Below, piece by piece: positions 34,234 to 43,451 of a DNA stretch of 64,000 nt; the stretch's first letter is position 1; each line of letters starts with the position of its first letter. A model generated the notes under the pieces. It was given only the letters and a program-made list of their open reading frames with translations. It searched no databases and was not told the origin of the DNA. Position numbers and translations under genes: made by a program. This DNA is from Mesorhizobium sp. L-8-3 (GTDB lineage: Bacteria; Pseudomonadota; Alphaproteobacteria; Rhizobiales; Rhizobiaceae): NCBI RefSeq assembly GCF_016756615.1, contig NZ_AP023262.1, forward strand, positions 8,247,501-8,311,500, given 5' to 3'.

Positions 34234-35709
34234 TCACGCCGGACGGCGCATGGCCGAACGCGCCTCGTCGAGGCTGACTGGCTGGTCGGGGATCACCACG
34301 GCGAAGACCGTGCGGCCGCCGACGCTTTCCACAAGCTCGATAGTACCGCCATGGGCGCGCACCAGCTCGTTGGCGATCGCCAGGCCGAGGCCGGTGCCGC
34401 CGCTGCGCGCCGAGCCGCGGAACGCGGCGAAGAGGTTCTCCCGCGCCTTCTGCGGCAGGCCCGGCCCTGTGTCGTCGACGAGGATGCGGCTCACGATGCC
34501 CGAACGCTCGGCCGAAACGGTGAGCCGCCGCACCACCGCGCTCTCGCGGTTGGCGCTCATGGCCTCGACGGCGTTGCGGCACAGATTCGTCAGCACGCGG
34601 AACAGATGCTCCGAATCGGCGTCGACCTCGAATTCGGCGTCGACGGCGTTCTCGAACTCGATGCCCGCGGCCGGATCGATGCCGAGCAACCCATAGACGT
34701 CGTCCACCAGCAGCCGCAGGCGCAGCCGGCGGCGCATCGGCGGAGGTTCCTGCGTGCGGCCATAGGCGAGAACGCCCTGCGAATAGGCGACCGCGCGGTC
34801 GATGGCGCGCACGAGCTTGGGCGCCACCGCCTGCACGGTCGGATCCTTCACCAGCGCCAGGCGATCGGACAGCAACTGGGCCGAAGCCAGGATGTTGCGC
34901 ATGTCGTGATTGATCTTCGACACGGCAAGACCAAGATCGGCGAGGTGCTTCTGCTCCGAGAACGTCCTCTGGAGCTGCATCTGCAGCCCCGCCAGTTCCT
35001 TCTCCGCGACGCCCAACTCGTCACGCCGGTCGCTCGGCCGGATGATCCGGGACGGGTCGCTGGGAGCCTCGGCGAACCACAGCATCGAGTGGCGAAGGCT
35101 CCGGATCGGCCCGATCATCAGCCGGTTTATTGCCGTGAAGACAAGGGTGGCGGTGATGAACGAGATGAGCAGCGACAGGATGGCGATGTTGCGCGCATAG
35201 ATGAGCATGGCCTTGCGCAGCTTGTAGTCGGCGATGATCAGCTCGAACTCCTTGTCGCTGTCGCCGACCCTGCCGAACACGCGCACCATGCGCTTGCCGC
35301 CGAAGAGCATGGTGTCGAGCGCCTCGACCATCGCCCTGCCCGCGCCGATGCCCGCGATGTCGACATGCTCGTCGACGGCGGGAGGCATCTCGGTCACGGC
35401 CAGCAGCCGCGAGACACCGGCGTCGCGCACGGCGATCGCCTTGGCGCCCACCGCCTTCAACAGGCCGTCCTGGACAGATCGGGGCAGTTCGACCGGCTCG
35501 CCCTGCATCAGGACGACGCTGACGGCCGCAGCCGTGCCCAGACGTTCCTCGAGCCAGCGCAGGCGGAAATTGGCTATCGACGGGATGAAGATCAGCACCT
35601 CGGCGATCATCACGAACAGCACGGTGAGCAACAGGAGCTTCGTCGACAGGCGACGAACGAGCGGGACCCGCCTGGCGATCAGCGCCGCCCCTTGCGACTG
35701 GTCCGTCAT
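34234..35709 (-). CDS. Membrane sensor histidine kinase
   Basis: A protein of about 491 residues with an N-terminal membrane helix (about residues 27-45, LLLLTVLFVMIAEVLIFIPSI), an extracytoplasmic sensor of about 135 residues, and a second helix (about 188-210). A HAMP-like linker, a dimerisation segment with KINHDMRNILASAQLLSDRL holding the phospho-histidine, and an ATPase domain follow. The ATPase domain has N box NLCRNAVEAM, G1 DDTGPGLP and G2 GGTGLGLAIANELVRAHGG. The start MTDQSQGA at 35709 lies 8 bp after GGAGGG. No response regulator gene is adjacent, so it is an orphan kinase here. The signal is unknown. Confidence 0.9.
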   Translation of the reverse strand: MTDQSQGAALIARRVPLVRRLSTKLLLLTVLFVMIAEVLIFIPSIANFRLRWLEERLGTAAAVSVVLMQGEPVELPRSVQDGLLKAVGAKAIAVRDAGVSRLLAVTEMPPAVDEHVDIAGIGAGRAMVEALDTMLFGGKRMVRVFGRVGDSDKEFELIIADYKLRKAMLIYARNIAILSLLISFITATLVFTAINRLMIGPIRSLRHSMLWFAEAPSDPSRIIRPSDRRDELGVAEKELAGLQMQLQRTFSEQKHLADLGLAVSKINHDMRNILASAQLLSDRLALVKDPTVQAVAPKLVRAIDRAVAYSQGVLAYGRTQEPPPMRRRLRLRLLVDDVYGLLGIDPAAGIEFENAVDAEFEVDADSEHLFRVLTNLCRNAVEAMSANRESAVVRRLTVSAERSGIVSRILVDDTGPGLPQKARENLFAAFRGSARSGGTGLGLAIANELVRAHGGTIELVESVGGRTVFAVVIPDQPVSLDEARSAMRRPA

Positions 35710-35767
35710 CAGACGCGCCCTCCGAACTCGTTTCGCGACGCCTGCTTGCCAGACGCGGCAACTTCCG

Positions 35768-37192
35768 TCAGCCGAAAACCCTGAGGAAACGCACGAGACG
35801 GCGCACCATCGGGTTTCGCGTTGCAGCAAGAAAATAGGTAATCGCAGCCCGTTTGCCAATTTCGCTCATCGTCGGATAGGGCGGGATATGTGCCGCGACG
35901 TCGCGAAGGCTCATACCTTTGGAGAGAGCGAGCGTCCAGAAACCGATCATCTCGGCTGCATTGGCGCCGACGATGCCGACGCCGAGGAGTTTGCCCTTCC
36001 GACCGATCATCAGCTTGATATGCCCCCTGGTCCTGCGCTCGGCCTGGGCGCGGTCGTTCTCGGCATAGGGCCAGCGCAGGACCGTCACGGCGCCGTGCGC
36101 CTTCCGCGCCTCGGCCTCGGTCATGCCGACGACGGCCAGTTCCGGATCGCAGAAGGTGACCCGGGGGACGGCGCCCATGGCGACACGGCCGAGACTTCTG
36201 AACAGCACCTGCTTGGCGACCAGCTTGGCCTGATGCCCAGCGACATGGGTGAAGCGCGCGCCGGTCACGTCGCCGACGGCATAGACGCGCCGGTTGGTGG
36301 TGCGCAGCCTGTGCGAGACCTTTATGCCGCTTTCATTGACGGCGATGCCGGCCTTGCCTAGGTCGAGGCCGTCGACATTGGCCTTTCGGCCGGTCGCCAG
36401 CAGCAAATGCGAGCCTTCGATGGTTTCCCTGCCGGCTGCGCCTTCCACGATGACGCGAATGCCGCCGCCCTCGCCCGGCTCGACGGCAACGACGCTGGTG
36501 CCAGCCCGCAGAACCACGCCCTCGGCGCGCATCGCCTCCAGCACGATGCCGACCAGTTCCGGATCCTCGTCGCCGAGGGACTCGGCCACCTCGATGATGG
36601 TGACGGCCGAACCCAGGCGGCGATAGGCCTGCGCCATCTCGATGCCCATCGCGCCGGCGCCGATGACGATCAGATGCTCCGGTCGCTCGGTCAGATCGAA
36701 CAGGGTTTCGTTGGTCAGATAGGGCACCCTATCGAGACCGGGGATCGGCGGGATCAACGGCGACGATCCGGTCGCGACGACGAAGCGGCGGGCACGCACC
36801 TCGACGTCGCCGGCGACGACCGTGCGGCGATCCTCGAAGCGCGCCTCGGCCTTGATCACCTTGATGCCGAGCGCGGTGAAGCGCTCGGCGGAATCGTTCG
36901 GCGCAATCGCCTCGATGACCTCGCGGATGTGCCTGTTGACCTTGGCGAAGTCGACGCTGGCCTTGCCGGACCGTATGCCGAATGCGGCGCCTCGGCCGAG
37001 TTCGTGCATATGACGCGCCGCCGCGATCATCGCCTTGGATGGCACGCAGCCGTAGTTCAGGCAATCGCCGCCCATCGGCCCCTTCTCGATCAGCACGACC
37101 GGCGCCCCGAAGGCCGAGGCGATAGCCGCGACCGTGAGGCCGCCGGAGCCGGCTCCGATCACGCAGATATCGGGAGTGAGGACGGTGGTCAC
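35768..37192 (-). CDS. Class I pyridine nucleotide-disulfide oxidoreductase (mercuric-reductase-like)
   Basis: A 474-residue FAD enzyme with the dinucleotide motif VIGAGSGGLTVA, the redox-active disulfide GGDCLNYGCVPSK (C44 and C49), the second NAD-binding motif VIGAGAMGIEMAQAY, and a C-terminal dimerisation domain. At the usual HPT catalytic-base position the sequence is PPYPTMSE, with Tyr in place of His, a feature of a subfamily distinct from glutathione reductase and dihydrolipoamide dehydrogenase. It precedes a TVP38-type membrane protein on the same strand, a pairing seen in many proteobacteria. The physiological substrate is not known. Confidence 0.88.
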   Translation of the reverse strand: MTTVLTPDICVIGAGSGGLTVAAIASAFGAPVVLIEKGPMGGDCLNYGCVPSKAMIAAARHMHELGRGAAFGIRSGKASVDFAKVNRHIREVIEAIAPNDSAERFTALGIKVIKAEARFEDRRTVVAGDVEVRARRFVVATGSSPLIPPIPGLDRVPYLTNETLFDLTERPEHLIVIGAGAMGIEMAQAYRRLGSAVTIIEVAESLGDEDPELVGIVLEAMRAEGVVLRAGTSVVAVEPGEGGGIRVIVEGAAGRETIEGSHLLLATGRKANVDGLDLGKAGIAVNESGIKVSHRLRTTNRRVYAVGDVTGARFTHVAGHQAKLVAKQVLFRSLGRVAMGAVPRVTFCDPELAVVGMTEAEARKAHGAVTVLRWPYAENDRAQAERRTRGHIKLMIGRKGKLLGVGIVGANAAEMIGFWTLALSKGMSLRDVAAHIPPYPTMSEIGKRAAITYFLAATRNPMVRRLVRFLRVFG

Positions 37193-37255
37193 GTCGAAGG
37201 TTTCGTCATGAGGAAGGGTCTCTCGGCGGCTCGGACGCGAAAGGCCCCGACGCTA

Positions 37256-38023
37256 TTACGCCGCTCGCCGCGCCGCGGCTACCCTTATCACGACAGCGAC
37301 GAGAGCGATAAGGGTCAGGCAGGCGAGCGCCGCCACGATCTCGGGCGTGACCAGATCGGAAAGCGCTGCGTCGCGCCCCGCACGCTGCGCCGCCTCCACC
37401 ACGCTGTCGAGACCGTTGCCCAGCGAGGCATAGGCGAAGGCGCCCGGCAGGATGCCGATGGCAGTCGCAGCAACAAAGGTGCGCGGCCGTACCTTGAACA
37501 GGGCCGGGGCCACATTGACGACGCAGAAGGGGATGAATGGGGCAAGCCTGAGGACCAGGAGATAGCCGAAGGCGTTGCTCTCGAAGCCACAGGCCAGCCG
37601 GTCGGCGAAGCCCGCCACCCGGCCGCGCAAGCCTGTTCCGCAGGCCGAACGCGCGGCGAGGAAGATGAGGGCGGCTCCGACCGTCGCGCCGACGGCAGCG
37701 GAGAGACCGCCGACGAGCCACCCGAACAGGCCGCCGCCCAGGATCGTCAGCATGGTGGCGATCGGGACGGACGCGGCGGTGACGATCACGTAGAAGGCGA
37801 CAAAGCCTGCAAGCGACAAAAGGTAGTTGCGGTCGACATAGGTCTGAAGGGCGTCGCGGCTCTCCGCCACAGAGGCGAGCGACATCTGACTATACCATCC
37901 CCTGGCATAGGCGACCGCAATCACGGCGGCGATGACGCCGATCGGCAGGAAGCGCCGCAACCGCCATCTGTCGCCTGAGCCGGCCGCAACACCGGCCCCG
38001 ACATGCGCCGTCACCTCGTTCAT
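37256..38023 (-). CDS. TVP38/TMEM64 (DedA-like) family membrane protein
   Basis: A polytopic membrane protein of about 255 residues with the SNARE-associated/DedA signature: FVAFYVIVTAASVPIATMLTILGGGLFGWLVGG and RLAPFIPFCVVNVAPALFKV. Five to six helices are likely. Family members act in lipid scrambling or membrane homeostasis, not shown for this one. Start choice is weak: ATG 38023 (MNEVTAHV) or ATG 38104, with no convincing ribosome site for either. It lies 63 bp upstream of the disulfide oxidoreductase and is probably co-transcribed with it. Confidence 0.82.
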   Translation of the reverse strand: MNEVTAHVGAGVAAGSGDRWRLRRFLPIGVIAAVIAVAYARGWYSQMSLASVAESRDALQTYVDRNYLLSLAGFVAFYVIVTAASVPIATMLTILGGGLFGWLVGGLSAAVGATVGAALIFLAARSACGTGLRGRVAGFADRLACGFESNAFGYLLVLRLAPFIPFCVVNVAPALFKVRPRTFVAATAIGILPGAFAYASLGNGLDSVVEAAQRAGRDAALSDLVTPEIVAALACLTLIALVAVVIRVAAARRAA

Positions 38024-38383
38024 ATGCGTTTGGATCCCGGTGCCCAGTTCCTGCCGCCCTTCGCTGCCGATCTGCAGCCTCGTCTCGTGCCTTTGTTTCG
38101 CCATCCCAGATGGTCGATCCGGACACCGCAGGCAAGCGCCTCGACGCTGCCCTCACCGGGTTTTGACCGGAAACAAGCCTCCTTCACCCTTTCGTTACCG
38201 GCAATGACGTCATATTTCCTCCCGACATACGGGAATTGACTCCTCAGAACCTTCTACTTATAAGCCCGCACACGCTCGGGCCGATGGTCCGGCGCAGTTT
38301 CGATTGCGCACAGACCGGGCCGGCGACGCTCCTGCTCATCAGAGTCAGAATGAAGAAGGGCCGCACACCGCGGTATCAAATAA
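38024..38383. other. Divergent region between TVP38-type gene and rpmH
   Basis: About 360 bp. It carries a strong promoter for rpmH at 38236-38264. A longer reading of the TVP38-type gene would reach 38104. The leader from about 38271 to 38383 is G/C-rich with the near-repeat GGGCCG...GGGCCG and may fold, but no known riboswitch is recognised. Confidence 0.5.
38236..38264 (+). promoter_or_regulatory. Sigma-70-type promoter for rpmH-rnpA
   Basis: TTGACT (38236-38241) and TATAAG (38259-38264) are separated by an ideal 17 bp. The start site would be near 38271, giving a leader of about 113 nt before the rpmH ATG. This is the strongest promoter match I see in the window and fits a highly expressed ribosomal protein gene. 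Confidence 0.75.
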
Positions 38384-38518
38384 ATGAAGCGCACCTATCA
38401 ACCGTCCAAACTCGTCCGCAAGCGCCGGCACGGCTTCCGTGCCCGCATGGCCACCAAGGGTGGCCGCGGGGTGATCGCCGCACGCCGCAATCGCGGTCGC
38501 AAGCGGCTCTCCGCCTGA
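38384..38518 (+). CDS. rpmH: 50S ribosomal protein L34
   Basis: A 44-residue basic protein beginning [30 protein letters not shown], the universal start of L34. The gene is complete, ending at the TGA at 38516-38518. It lies 11 bp before rnpA, with a strong promoter upstream, and is followed by yidC, the standard bacterial order. No reason for doubt. Confidence 0.98.
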
Positions 38519-38529
38519 GAAGCGGCACC

Positions 38530-38904
38530 TTGCCGGTGACCGGCAAGCCGCCGCAACGACTTCGCAAACGCGCGGAGTTCCTGGCCGTCCGGCGCGGTGA
38601 AACGCGTCGCGGGCGGCTGTTTCTGCTGGAAGTGCTGGATCGTGGCGAGGCCGGCGCAGCGCGCGTCGGCTTCACTGTGACGAAAAAGGCCGGCAACGCC
38701 GTCCAGCGCAACCGCATCAGGCGCAGGCTCAAGGAAGCGGTCCGTCTCCATGCCGCAGGTGACATGGCGCCGGGCAATGATTATGTGATCGTCGGGCGTA
38801 GCGAGATCCTCTCCGCCCCCTTCGGCCAGCTTGCTGCCGAATTGAGACGGCGTATCCGCGACAAGCGGCAAGGTCCCAGGTCCACCGATGGAAAACAACC
38901 GTAA
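38530..38904 (+). CDS. rnpA: Ribonuclease P protein component
   Basis: The protein subunit of RNase P, which trims the 5' leader of tRNA precursors. About 124 residues with RLRKRAEFLAVRRGETRRGRLFLLEV and the signature GNAVQRNRIRRRLKEAVR in the RNR motif. The start is not an ATG: TTG at 38530 gives the usual family N-terminus, and GTG at 38536 is the alternative. The end overlaps yidC by 17 bp. Confidence 0.93.
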   Translation: MPVTGKPPQRLRKRAEFLAVRRGETRRGRLFLLEVLDRGEAGAARVGFTVTKKAGNAVQRNRIRRRLKEAVRLHAAGDMAPGNDYVIVGRSEILSAPFGQLAAELRRRIRDKRQGPRSTDGKQP

Positions 38905-40699
38905 CTTCTTCATCACGATCGCACTTTCCGTGCTGATCCTGACGCTCTGGCAGGTGTTCTACGTGAGCCCGCGCGTCGAAACGCAGCGCGAAGCCGCGCG
39001 TATCGAGGCCGAGCAGCAGAAGAAGGATGCGCCCGCGACCACGGGCGCCGAAACCCATCCGCAGGCGACCGTTCCGGGCTCGGCCCCCGTCGGCATACCC
39101 GGCACGGACGGCGCGACCGCGACGACGCGCGAGGCCGCCCTCGCCACGAGCCAGCGCGTGGAGATCGACACGCCGCGTCTATCCGGCTCGATCAATCTCA
39201 CCGGCGGACGCATCGACGACATCCGCCTCAAGGACTACCACCTGACGATCGACAAGACGTCGCCGACCATCGAACTGCTCAACCCCTCCGTGCTGCCGAA
39301 CGGACAGTTCGCCGAGATCGGCTTCGCCGGCAACGACGCCACGGGCGCGGTGCCCGGCGCCGACACGGTCTGGACGGTGGAAGGCAAGCCGGTGCTGACG
39401 CCGTCGACCCCGGTCGCGCTCACCTACACCAACGACAAGGGCCTGACTTTCAAGCGCACCATATCAGTCGATTCAAACTACATGTTCACGGTGTCGGACA
39501 CGGTGACCAATGCGGGCGCCGCACCCGTATCGCTATCGAACTACGGCCGCGTGACGCGTTTCGACAAGCCGACCCATGCCAGCGTCTATGTGCTGCACGA
39601 GGGATTGATCGGCGTCACCGGCGAGGAAGGGCTGCAGGAACTCAGCTACTCCACGATCGAGGATGACCAGCAGGTCATCCCCGGCAAGTCCAACGATGGC
39701 TGGCTCGGCATCACCGACAAATACTGGGCAGCCACGCTGGTGCCGTCGACCAAGCAGCCGTTCCAGCCGCGCTTCTCCTATTTCGGCGACAACGGCAGGC
39801 CGCGCTACCAGGCCGACTACCTGACCGATCCGATCACCGTCGCCGCCGGCCAGTCGGCCACGATCGAGACGCTGGTCTTCGCCGGCGCCAAGGAAGTCGC
39901 CACGATCGACGCCTATGAGAAGGAGCGCGGTATCCGCCAATTCGAGCTGCTGATCGACTGGGGCTGGTTCTATTTCATCACCAAGCCGATGTTCTGGCTG
40001 ATCGACACCCTCTACAAGATGCTCGGCAATTTCGGCCTGGCGATCCTCGCCACCACCGTGCTCGTCAAGGCCGTCTTCTTCCCGCTCGCCAACAAGTCCT
40101 ACAAGTCCATGGCGAACATGAAAAAGGTGCAGCCTGCCATGCTCGAGATCCGCGAGAAATACGCGGACGACAAGATGAAGCAGCAGCAGGCGATGATGGA
40201 GCTCTACAAGAAGGAGAAGATCAATCCGGTCGCCGGCTGCTGGCCCGTGCTGATCCAGATCCCTGTCTTCTTCGCGCTCTACAAGGTGCTCTACATCACC
40301 ATCGAGATGCGGCATGCGCCGTTCTTCGGCTGGATCCAGGATCTGGCCGCACCGGATCCGACCTCGCTCTTCAACCTGTTCGGGCTGCTGCCCTTCGCCA
40401 TGCCGGAATATCTGCATATCGGCGTCTGGCCGCTGATCATGGGCGTCACCATGTTCCTGCAGATGCGCATGAACCCGACGCCGCCGGACCCCACCCAGGC
40501 GATGATCTTCAACTGGATGCCCGTCATCTTCACCTTCATGCTGGCGAGCTTCCCGGCCGGCCTGGTCATCTACTGGGCGTGGAACAACTCCCTCTCGATC
40601 CTGCAGCAGGGCGTCATCATGAAGCGCCAGGGCGCCAAGATCGAATTGTGGGACAATCTGGTGGGTATGTTCCGAAAGAAACCAAGTCCGGCCGAATAA
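38888..40699 (+). CDS. yidC: Membrane protein insertase YidC
   Basis: A 603-residue insertase that places and folds inner-membrane proteins, alone or with Sec. It starts MENNRNFFITIALSVLILTLWQ (first membrane helix), followed by a large periplasmic beta domain (residues about 55-350). The conserved five-helix core comes next (WGWFYFITKPMFWLIDTLYKMLGNFG, WPVLIQIPVFFALYKVL, PAGLVIYWAWNNSLSILQQ). Size and domain order are those of proteobacterial YidC. It overlaps rnpA and is followed by a hairpin terminator. Confidence 0.97.
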   Translation: MENNRNFFITIALSVLILTLWQVFYVSPRVETQREAARIEAEQQKKDAPATTGAETHPQATVPGSAPVGIPGTDGATATTREAALATSQRVEIDTPRLSGSINLTGGRIDDIRLKDYHLTIDKTSPTIELLNPSVLPNGQFAEIGFAGNDATGAVPGADTVWTVEGKPVLTPSTPVALTYTNDKGLTFKRTISVDSNYMFTVSDTVTNAGAAPVSLSNYGRVTRFDKPTHASVYVLHEGLIGVTGEEGLQELSYSTIEDDQQVIPGKSNDGWLGITDKYWAATLVPSTKQPFQPRFSYFGDNGRPRYQADYLTDPITVAAGQSATIETLVFAGAKEVATIDAYEKERGIRQFELLIDWGWFYFITKPMFWLIDTLYKMLGNFGLAILATTVLVKAVFFPLANKSYKSMANMKKVQPAMLEIREKYADDKMKQQQAMMELYKKEKINPVAGCWPVLIQIPVFFALYKVLYITIEMRHAPFFGWIQDLAAPDPTSLFNLFGLLPFAMPEYLHIGVWPLIMGVTMFLQMRMNPTPPDPTQAMIFNWMPVIFTFMLASFPAGLVIYWAWNNSLSILQQGVIMKRQGAKIELWDNLVGMFRKKPSPAE

Positions 40700-40710
40700 T
40701 CTGTAAGCTT

Positions 40711-40735
40711 GAAGCCCCGGCCCGCCCGGGGCTTC
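40711..40735 (+). terminator. Hairpin terminator after yidC
   Basis: A perfect 10-bp stem, GAAGCCCCGG with CCGGGGCTTC, around a 5-nt loop, 12 bp after the yidC stop. The following T-run is weak (CGCTTG), so termination may be partial. Confidence 0.6.
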
Positions 40736-40826
40736 GCTTGTCGGAGCGTCGCGCGTCCATGCCGCCGGCGTGATACGCTGCGGCATTCTCGATGCGACGG
40801 GGGCCGGCGGCCCCGGAAGGAGCGCC

Positions 40827-41468
40827 ATGACCGGCCCGAACCCTGCGGTAAAGCACCCGATCCCGATGCATCCACGGGTCGGTTTCCTCAGGCCGCTCGC
40901 GGCCGACCGGGAGAATGTCGAGATCGGCGAGTTCACCTATTACGACGATCCCGCCGGGCCGGAGCATTTCCTCGACAAATGCGTCCTCTACCACTACCCG
41001 TTCGTCGGCGACCGGCTGGTCATCGGCAGGTTCTGCGCGCTGGCGGAGGGCGTCAAGTTCATCATGAACGGCGCCAATCACACCATGTCGGGCTTCTCCA
41101 CCTATCCCTTCAACATCTTCGGCCATGGCTGGGAGCAGGGTTTCGACCAGACGAGTTGGGAAGCGGAGAACAGGGGCGACACGGTCGTCGGCCATGACGT
41201 CTGGATCGGCATGAAAGCGACGGTCATGCCCGGCGTGTCGATCGGCCACGGCGCCATCGTCGCGGCCAGGGCGGTCGTCGGCCGCAACGTGCCACCCTAT
41301 GCGATCGTGGCGGGCAATCCGGCCGTCACGGTCAGGCGGCGCTTCGACGACGCCACGATCAACCGCCTGCTGGCGGTCGCGTGGTGGGACTGGCCGATGG
41401 AGAAGATCAGCCGCAATCTCGACGCCATTCGCGGCGCCGATATCGGGCAACTGGAGGCGGCGCGATGA
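40827..41468 (+). CDS. CatB-related O-acetyltransferase (hexapeptide-repeat family)
   Basis: A 213-residue left-handed beta-helix acetyltransferase of the xenobiotic-acetyltransferase (Vat/CatB-like) group. Typical sequences are FCALAEGVKFIMNGANHTMSGFSTYPF with the catalytic His, and VVGHDVWIGMKATVMPGVSIGHGAIVAARAVV, the hexapeptide repeats. The start MTGPNPAV at 40827 follows GGAAGGAG. The stop overlaps yihA by 4 bp (ATGA), so it is coupled to the GTPase gene. Members acetylate hydroxyl groups of antibiotics or sugars. The native acceptor here is not known, and resistance should not be assumed. Confidence 0.88.
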   Translation: MTGPNPAVKHPIPMHPRVGFLRPLAADRENVEIGEFTYYDDPAGPEHFLDKCVLYHYPFVGDRLVIGRFCALAEGVKFIMNGANHTMSGFSTYPFNIFGHGWEQGFDQTSWEAENRGDTVVGHDVWIGMKATVMPGVSIGHGAIVAARAVVGRNVPPYAIVAGNPAVTVRRRFDDATINRLLAVAWWDWPMEKISRNLDAIRGADIGQLEAAR

Positions 41469-42115
41469 GCGGGATCGACATCAGCGAGGATCTGTTCACG
41501 CGGTCGTGGGTCTTCATCCGCGGCGTTCCGGCGATGAAGTTCCTGCCGCCGGAAGGCCCGCCGGAGGTCGCCTTCGCCGGCCGTTCCAATGTCGGCAAAT
41601 CCTCGCTGATCAATTCGCTGACCGGCCAGAAGGGGCTCGCCCGGACCTCCAATACGCCGGGCCGCACGCAGGAACTCAACTACTTCGTGCCGGACGGGTT
41701 CTCCGGCGAGACCGGCGACATTCCGCCGATGGCGCTGGTCGACATGCCCGGCTACGGCTATGCCCAGGCGCCCAAGGAGCAGGTCGAGAAATGGACGAAG
41801 CTCGTCTTCGACTATTTGCGCGGCCGCGCCACGCTGAAGCGGGTCTATGTGCTGATCGACGCCCGGCACGGCGTCAAGAAGAACGACGAGGAGGTGTTCA
41901 GCCTGCTCGACAAGGCGGCGGTCTCCTACCAGATCGTGCTCACCAAGACCGACAAGATCAAGGCTGCGGGCGTGCCGCGACTGATCGACGAAACGCTGGC
42001 GAAGATCCGCAAGCGCCCGGCCGCCTTTCCGGCCGTGCTGGCGACATCGTCGGAGAAAGGCGCCGGGCTGGAAGAGCTGCGGACCGCGATCCTGCTCGCC
42101 GCGAATGGCGGCTGA
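41465..42115 (+). CDS. yihA: Ribosome biogenesis GTP-binding protein YihA/YsxC (EngB)
   Basis: An essential Era-like GTPase that assists large-subunit assembly. The 216-residue protein has G1 GRSNVGKSS (about residues 41-49), the G2-region TSNTPGRTQELN, G3 DMPGYGYA and G4 TKTD. The start MSGIDISED at 41465 overlaps the acetyltransferase stop. In relatives argB follows directly; here about 7.6 kb of other genes separate them. Confidence 0.96.
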   Translation: MSGIDISEDLFTRSWVFIRGVPAMKFLPPEGPPEVAFAGRSNVGKSSLINSLTGQKGLARTSNTPGRTQELNYFVPDGFSGETGDIPPMALVDMPGYGYAQAPKEQVEKWTKLVFDYLRGRATLKRVYVLIDARHGVKKNDEEVFSLLDKAAVSYQIVLTKTDKIKAAGVPRLIDETLAKIRKRPAAFPAVLATSSEKGAGLEELRTAILLAANGG

Positions 42116-42136
42116 GGCGCGGCACGCCATTTTTGA

Positions 42137-42634
42137 TCAGGCGGCGGGCCTGAAGGTCAGCGCCACGCCGTTGATGCAATGCCGCATCCCCGTCGGCGCC
42201 GGGCCGTCGTCGAATATGTGGCCCAAATGGCCCCCGCACCGCCGGCAGTGGCATTCCGTTCGAGCCATGAACAGCGAATTGTCTTCCCGTGTGCCGATGG
42301 CACCGGGCACGCAGTCCCAGAAGCTCGGCCAGCCGGTGCCCGATTCATATTTGGTCTCGGAGGAATAGACCGCAAGGTCGCAGCCGGCGCAGTGGAACAG
42401 GCCCTTGCGTTTTTCCTCAAGCAGCGCACTGCTGCCGGGACGCTCGGTGCCTTCCCGGCGCAGCACGTCGTATTGCGCCTCCGAGAGCATCTTTCGCCAT
42501 TCGGCGTCGGTCCTGGTTACCTCGAAAACCTCGGCAAGCGCGACGTTCGTTCGGCCCGCACGCCAAAGAGCAGCGGCGCCCATGAGGCAGATGGTAGCCG
42601 TGGCACCCCCCGCTACGAGATCGCGACGCTTCAT
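42137..42634 (-). CDS. msrB: Peptide-methionine (R)-S-oxide reductase MsrB, exported form
   Basis: A 165-residue methionine sulfoxide reductase B that repairs the R epimer. It begins with a twin-arginine-like or signal-anchor sequence (MKRRDLVAGGATATICLMGAAALW), so it is likely exported or membrane-tethered. It contains two zinc CxxC pairs (HCAGCD, CRRCGGH), the SGTGWPSFW motif, and the catalytic cysteine in RHCINGVAL. It is convergent with yihA (21 bp gap). Confidence 0.92.
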   Translation of the reverse strand: MKRRDLVAGGATATICLMGAAALWRAGRTNVALAEVFEVTRTDAEWRKMLSEAQYDVLRREGTERPGSSALLEEKRKGLFHCAGCDLAVYSSETKYESGTGWPSFWDCVPGAIGTREDNSLFMARTECHCRRCGGHLGHIFDDGPAPTGMRHCINGVALTFRPAA

Positions 42635-42766
42635 CAGTGCGTCTCCTTCAATGCAAGGAAATAGGATACTGCCGCGGAACGATCCAGAGGCAGATTCTGC
42701 GAACGTCCTGATTTCGCCACGTGCCCGAAGACCGGCCCACGTTCGAGGTTCATCGCGAGAACCCGA

Positions 42767-42801
42767 ACTCCGCCCCGGCCGCCGAAGCTGCGGGGCGGAG
42801 T
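42767..42801 (-). terminator. Hairpin terminator after the fasciclin gene
   Basis: An 11-bp perfect stem, ACTCCGCCCCG with CGGGGCGGAGT, around a 13-nt loop, about 43 bp after the stop of the fasciclin-domain gene on the minus strand. There is no good T-run, so its efficiency is uncertain. Confidence 0.5.
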
Positions 42802-42843
42802 CTTGCCGTGTGATCGGTTCGCAGTCGCCGCCCCAGACCCGGC

Positions 42844-43410
42844 TTACATCTTCGGCAGCAACACCCTGTCGATCACATGGATGACGCCGTTCGACTGCTC
42901 GACGTCGGCGATCGTGATGTCGGCCATGTTGCCGTTCTCGTCCGTGATCATGATCCTGCCGCCGCCGTCGTGTTTCGCGGTCCAGACGCAGCCGCCGACC
43001 GTCTTGACCGGATGGGCGCCCTTGTCGGCATCGACCATGCTGACGATGTCCTTGGCGAAGGCCTTGGCCGGCACCACGTGGCAGGTCAGGATCTTCACCA
43101 GCTGATCCTTGTTCTCGGGTTTCAGCAAGGCTTCCACTGTGCCCTTGGGCAAAGCGTCGAATGCCGCGTCGGTCGGGGCAAGAACCGTGAAGGGGCCGGC
43201 GCCCTGCAGCGTCTCGACTAGTCCCGCGGCCTTCACCGCGGCGACAAGGGTCGTGTGGTCCTTCGAGTTGACGGCGTTCTCGACGATGTTCTTGCTGGCA
43301 TACATCGGCGCGCCGCCGACCTGCGGATTCGCGGCGTAGGCGACCGAGGCCCCAGCCGAGAAGATAGCGGCACCGAAGAGGACGGAGGCAATAAGGCGGT
43401 TCATTGTCAT
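42844..43410 (-). CDS. Secreted fasciclin (FAS1) domain protein
   Basis: A protein of about 188 residues with a signal peptide (LIASVLFGAAIFSAGASVAYA) and a single FAS1 domain. Typical sequences are NIVENAVNSKDHTTLVAAVKAAGLVETLQGAGPFTVLAPTDAAFDALP and the C-terminal NGVIHVIDRVLLP. Start is ATG 43410 or 43404, just after AAGGAG. FAS1 proteins mediate adhesion or cell-surface interactions. Together with the ECF sigma/anti-sigma pair upstream on the same strand it is a common trio, and an ECF-like promoter can be seen before it. No other domain is present. Confidence 0.9.
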   Translation of the reverse strand: MTMNRLIASVLFGAAIFSAGASVAYAANPQVGGAPMYASKNIVENAVNSKDHTTLVAAVKAAGLVETLQGAGPFTVLAPTDAAFDALPKGTVEALLKPENKDQLVKILTCHVVPAKAFAKDIVSMVDADKGAHPVKTVGGCVWTAKHDGGGRIMITDENGNMADITIADVEQSNGVIHVIDRVLLPKM

Positions 43411-43451
43411 GTTCTCCTTCATGGAAGCACCCATCTGGGTACACGTCAGGA

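Noticed and set aside
34132..35784. Plus-strand frame of 550 codons opposite the histidine kinase
   Set aside because: Low-complexity Arg/Ala/His composition; the kinase motifs on the minus strand are clear.
39533..40936. Minus-strand frame of about 467 codons opposite yidC
   Set aside because: Its predicted protein is His/Asp/Arg-rich and without any family; yidC on the other strand is unquestionable.
40827..41468. Antibiotic resistance gene (Vat/CatB)
   Set aside because: It is a member of the broad acetyltransferase family in a housekeeping operon; resistance cannot be claimed from sequence.
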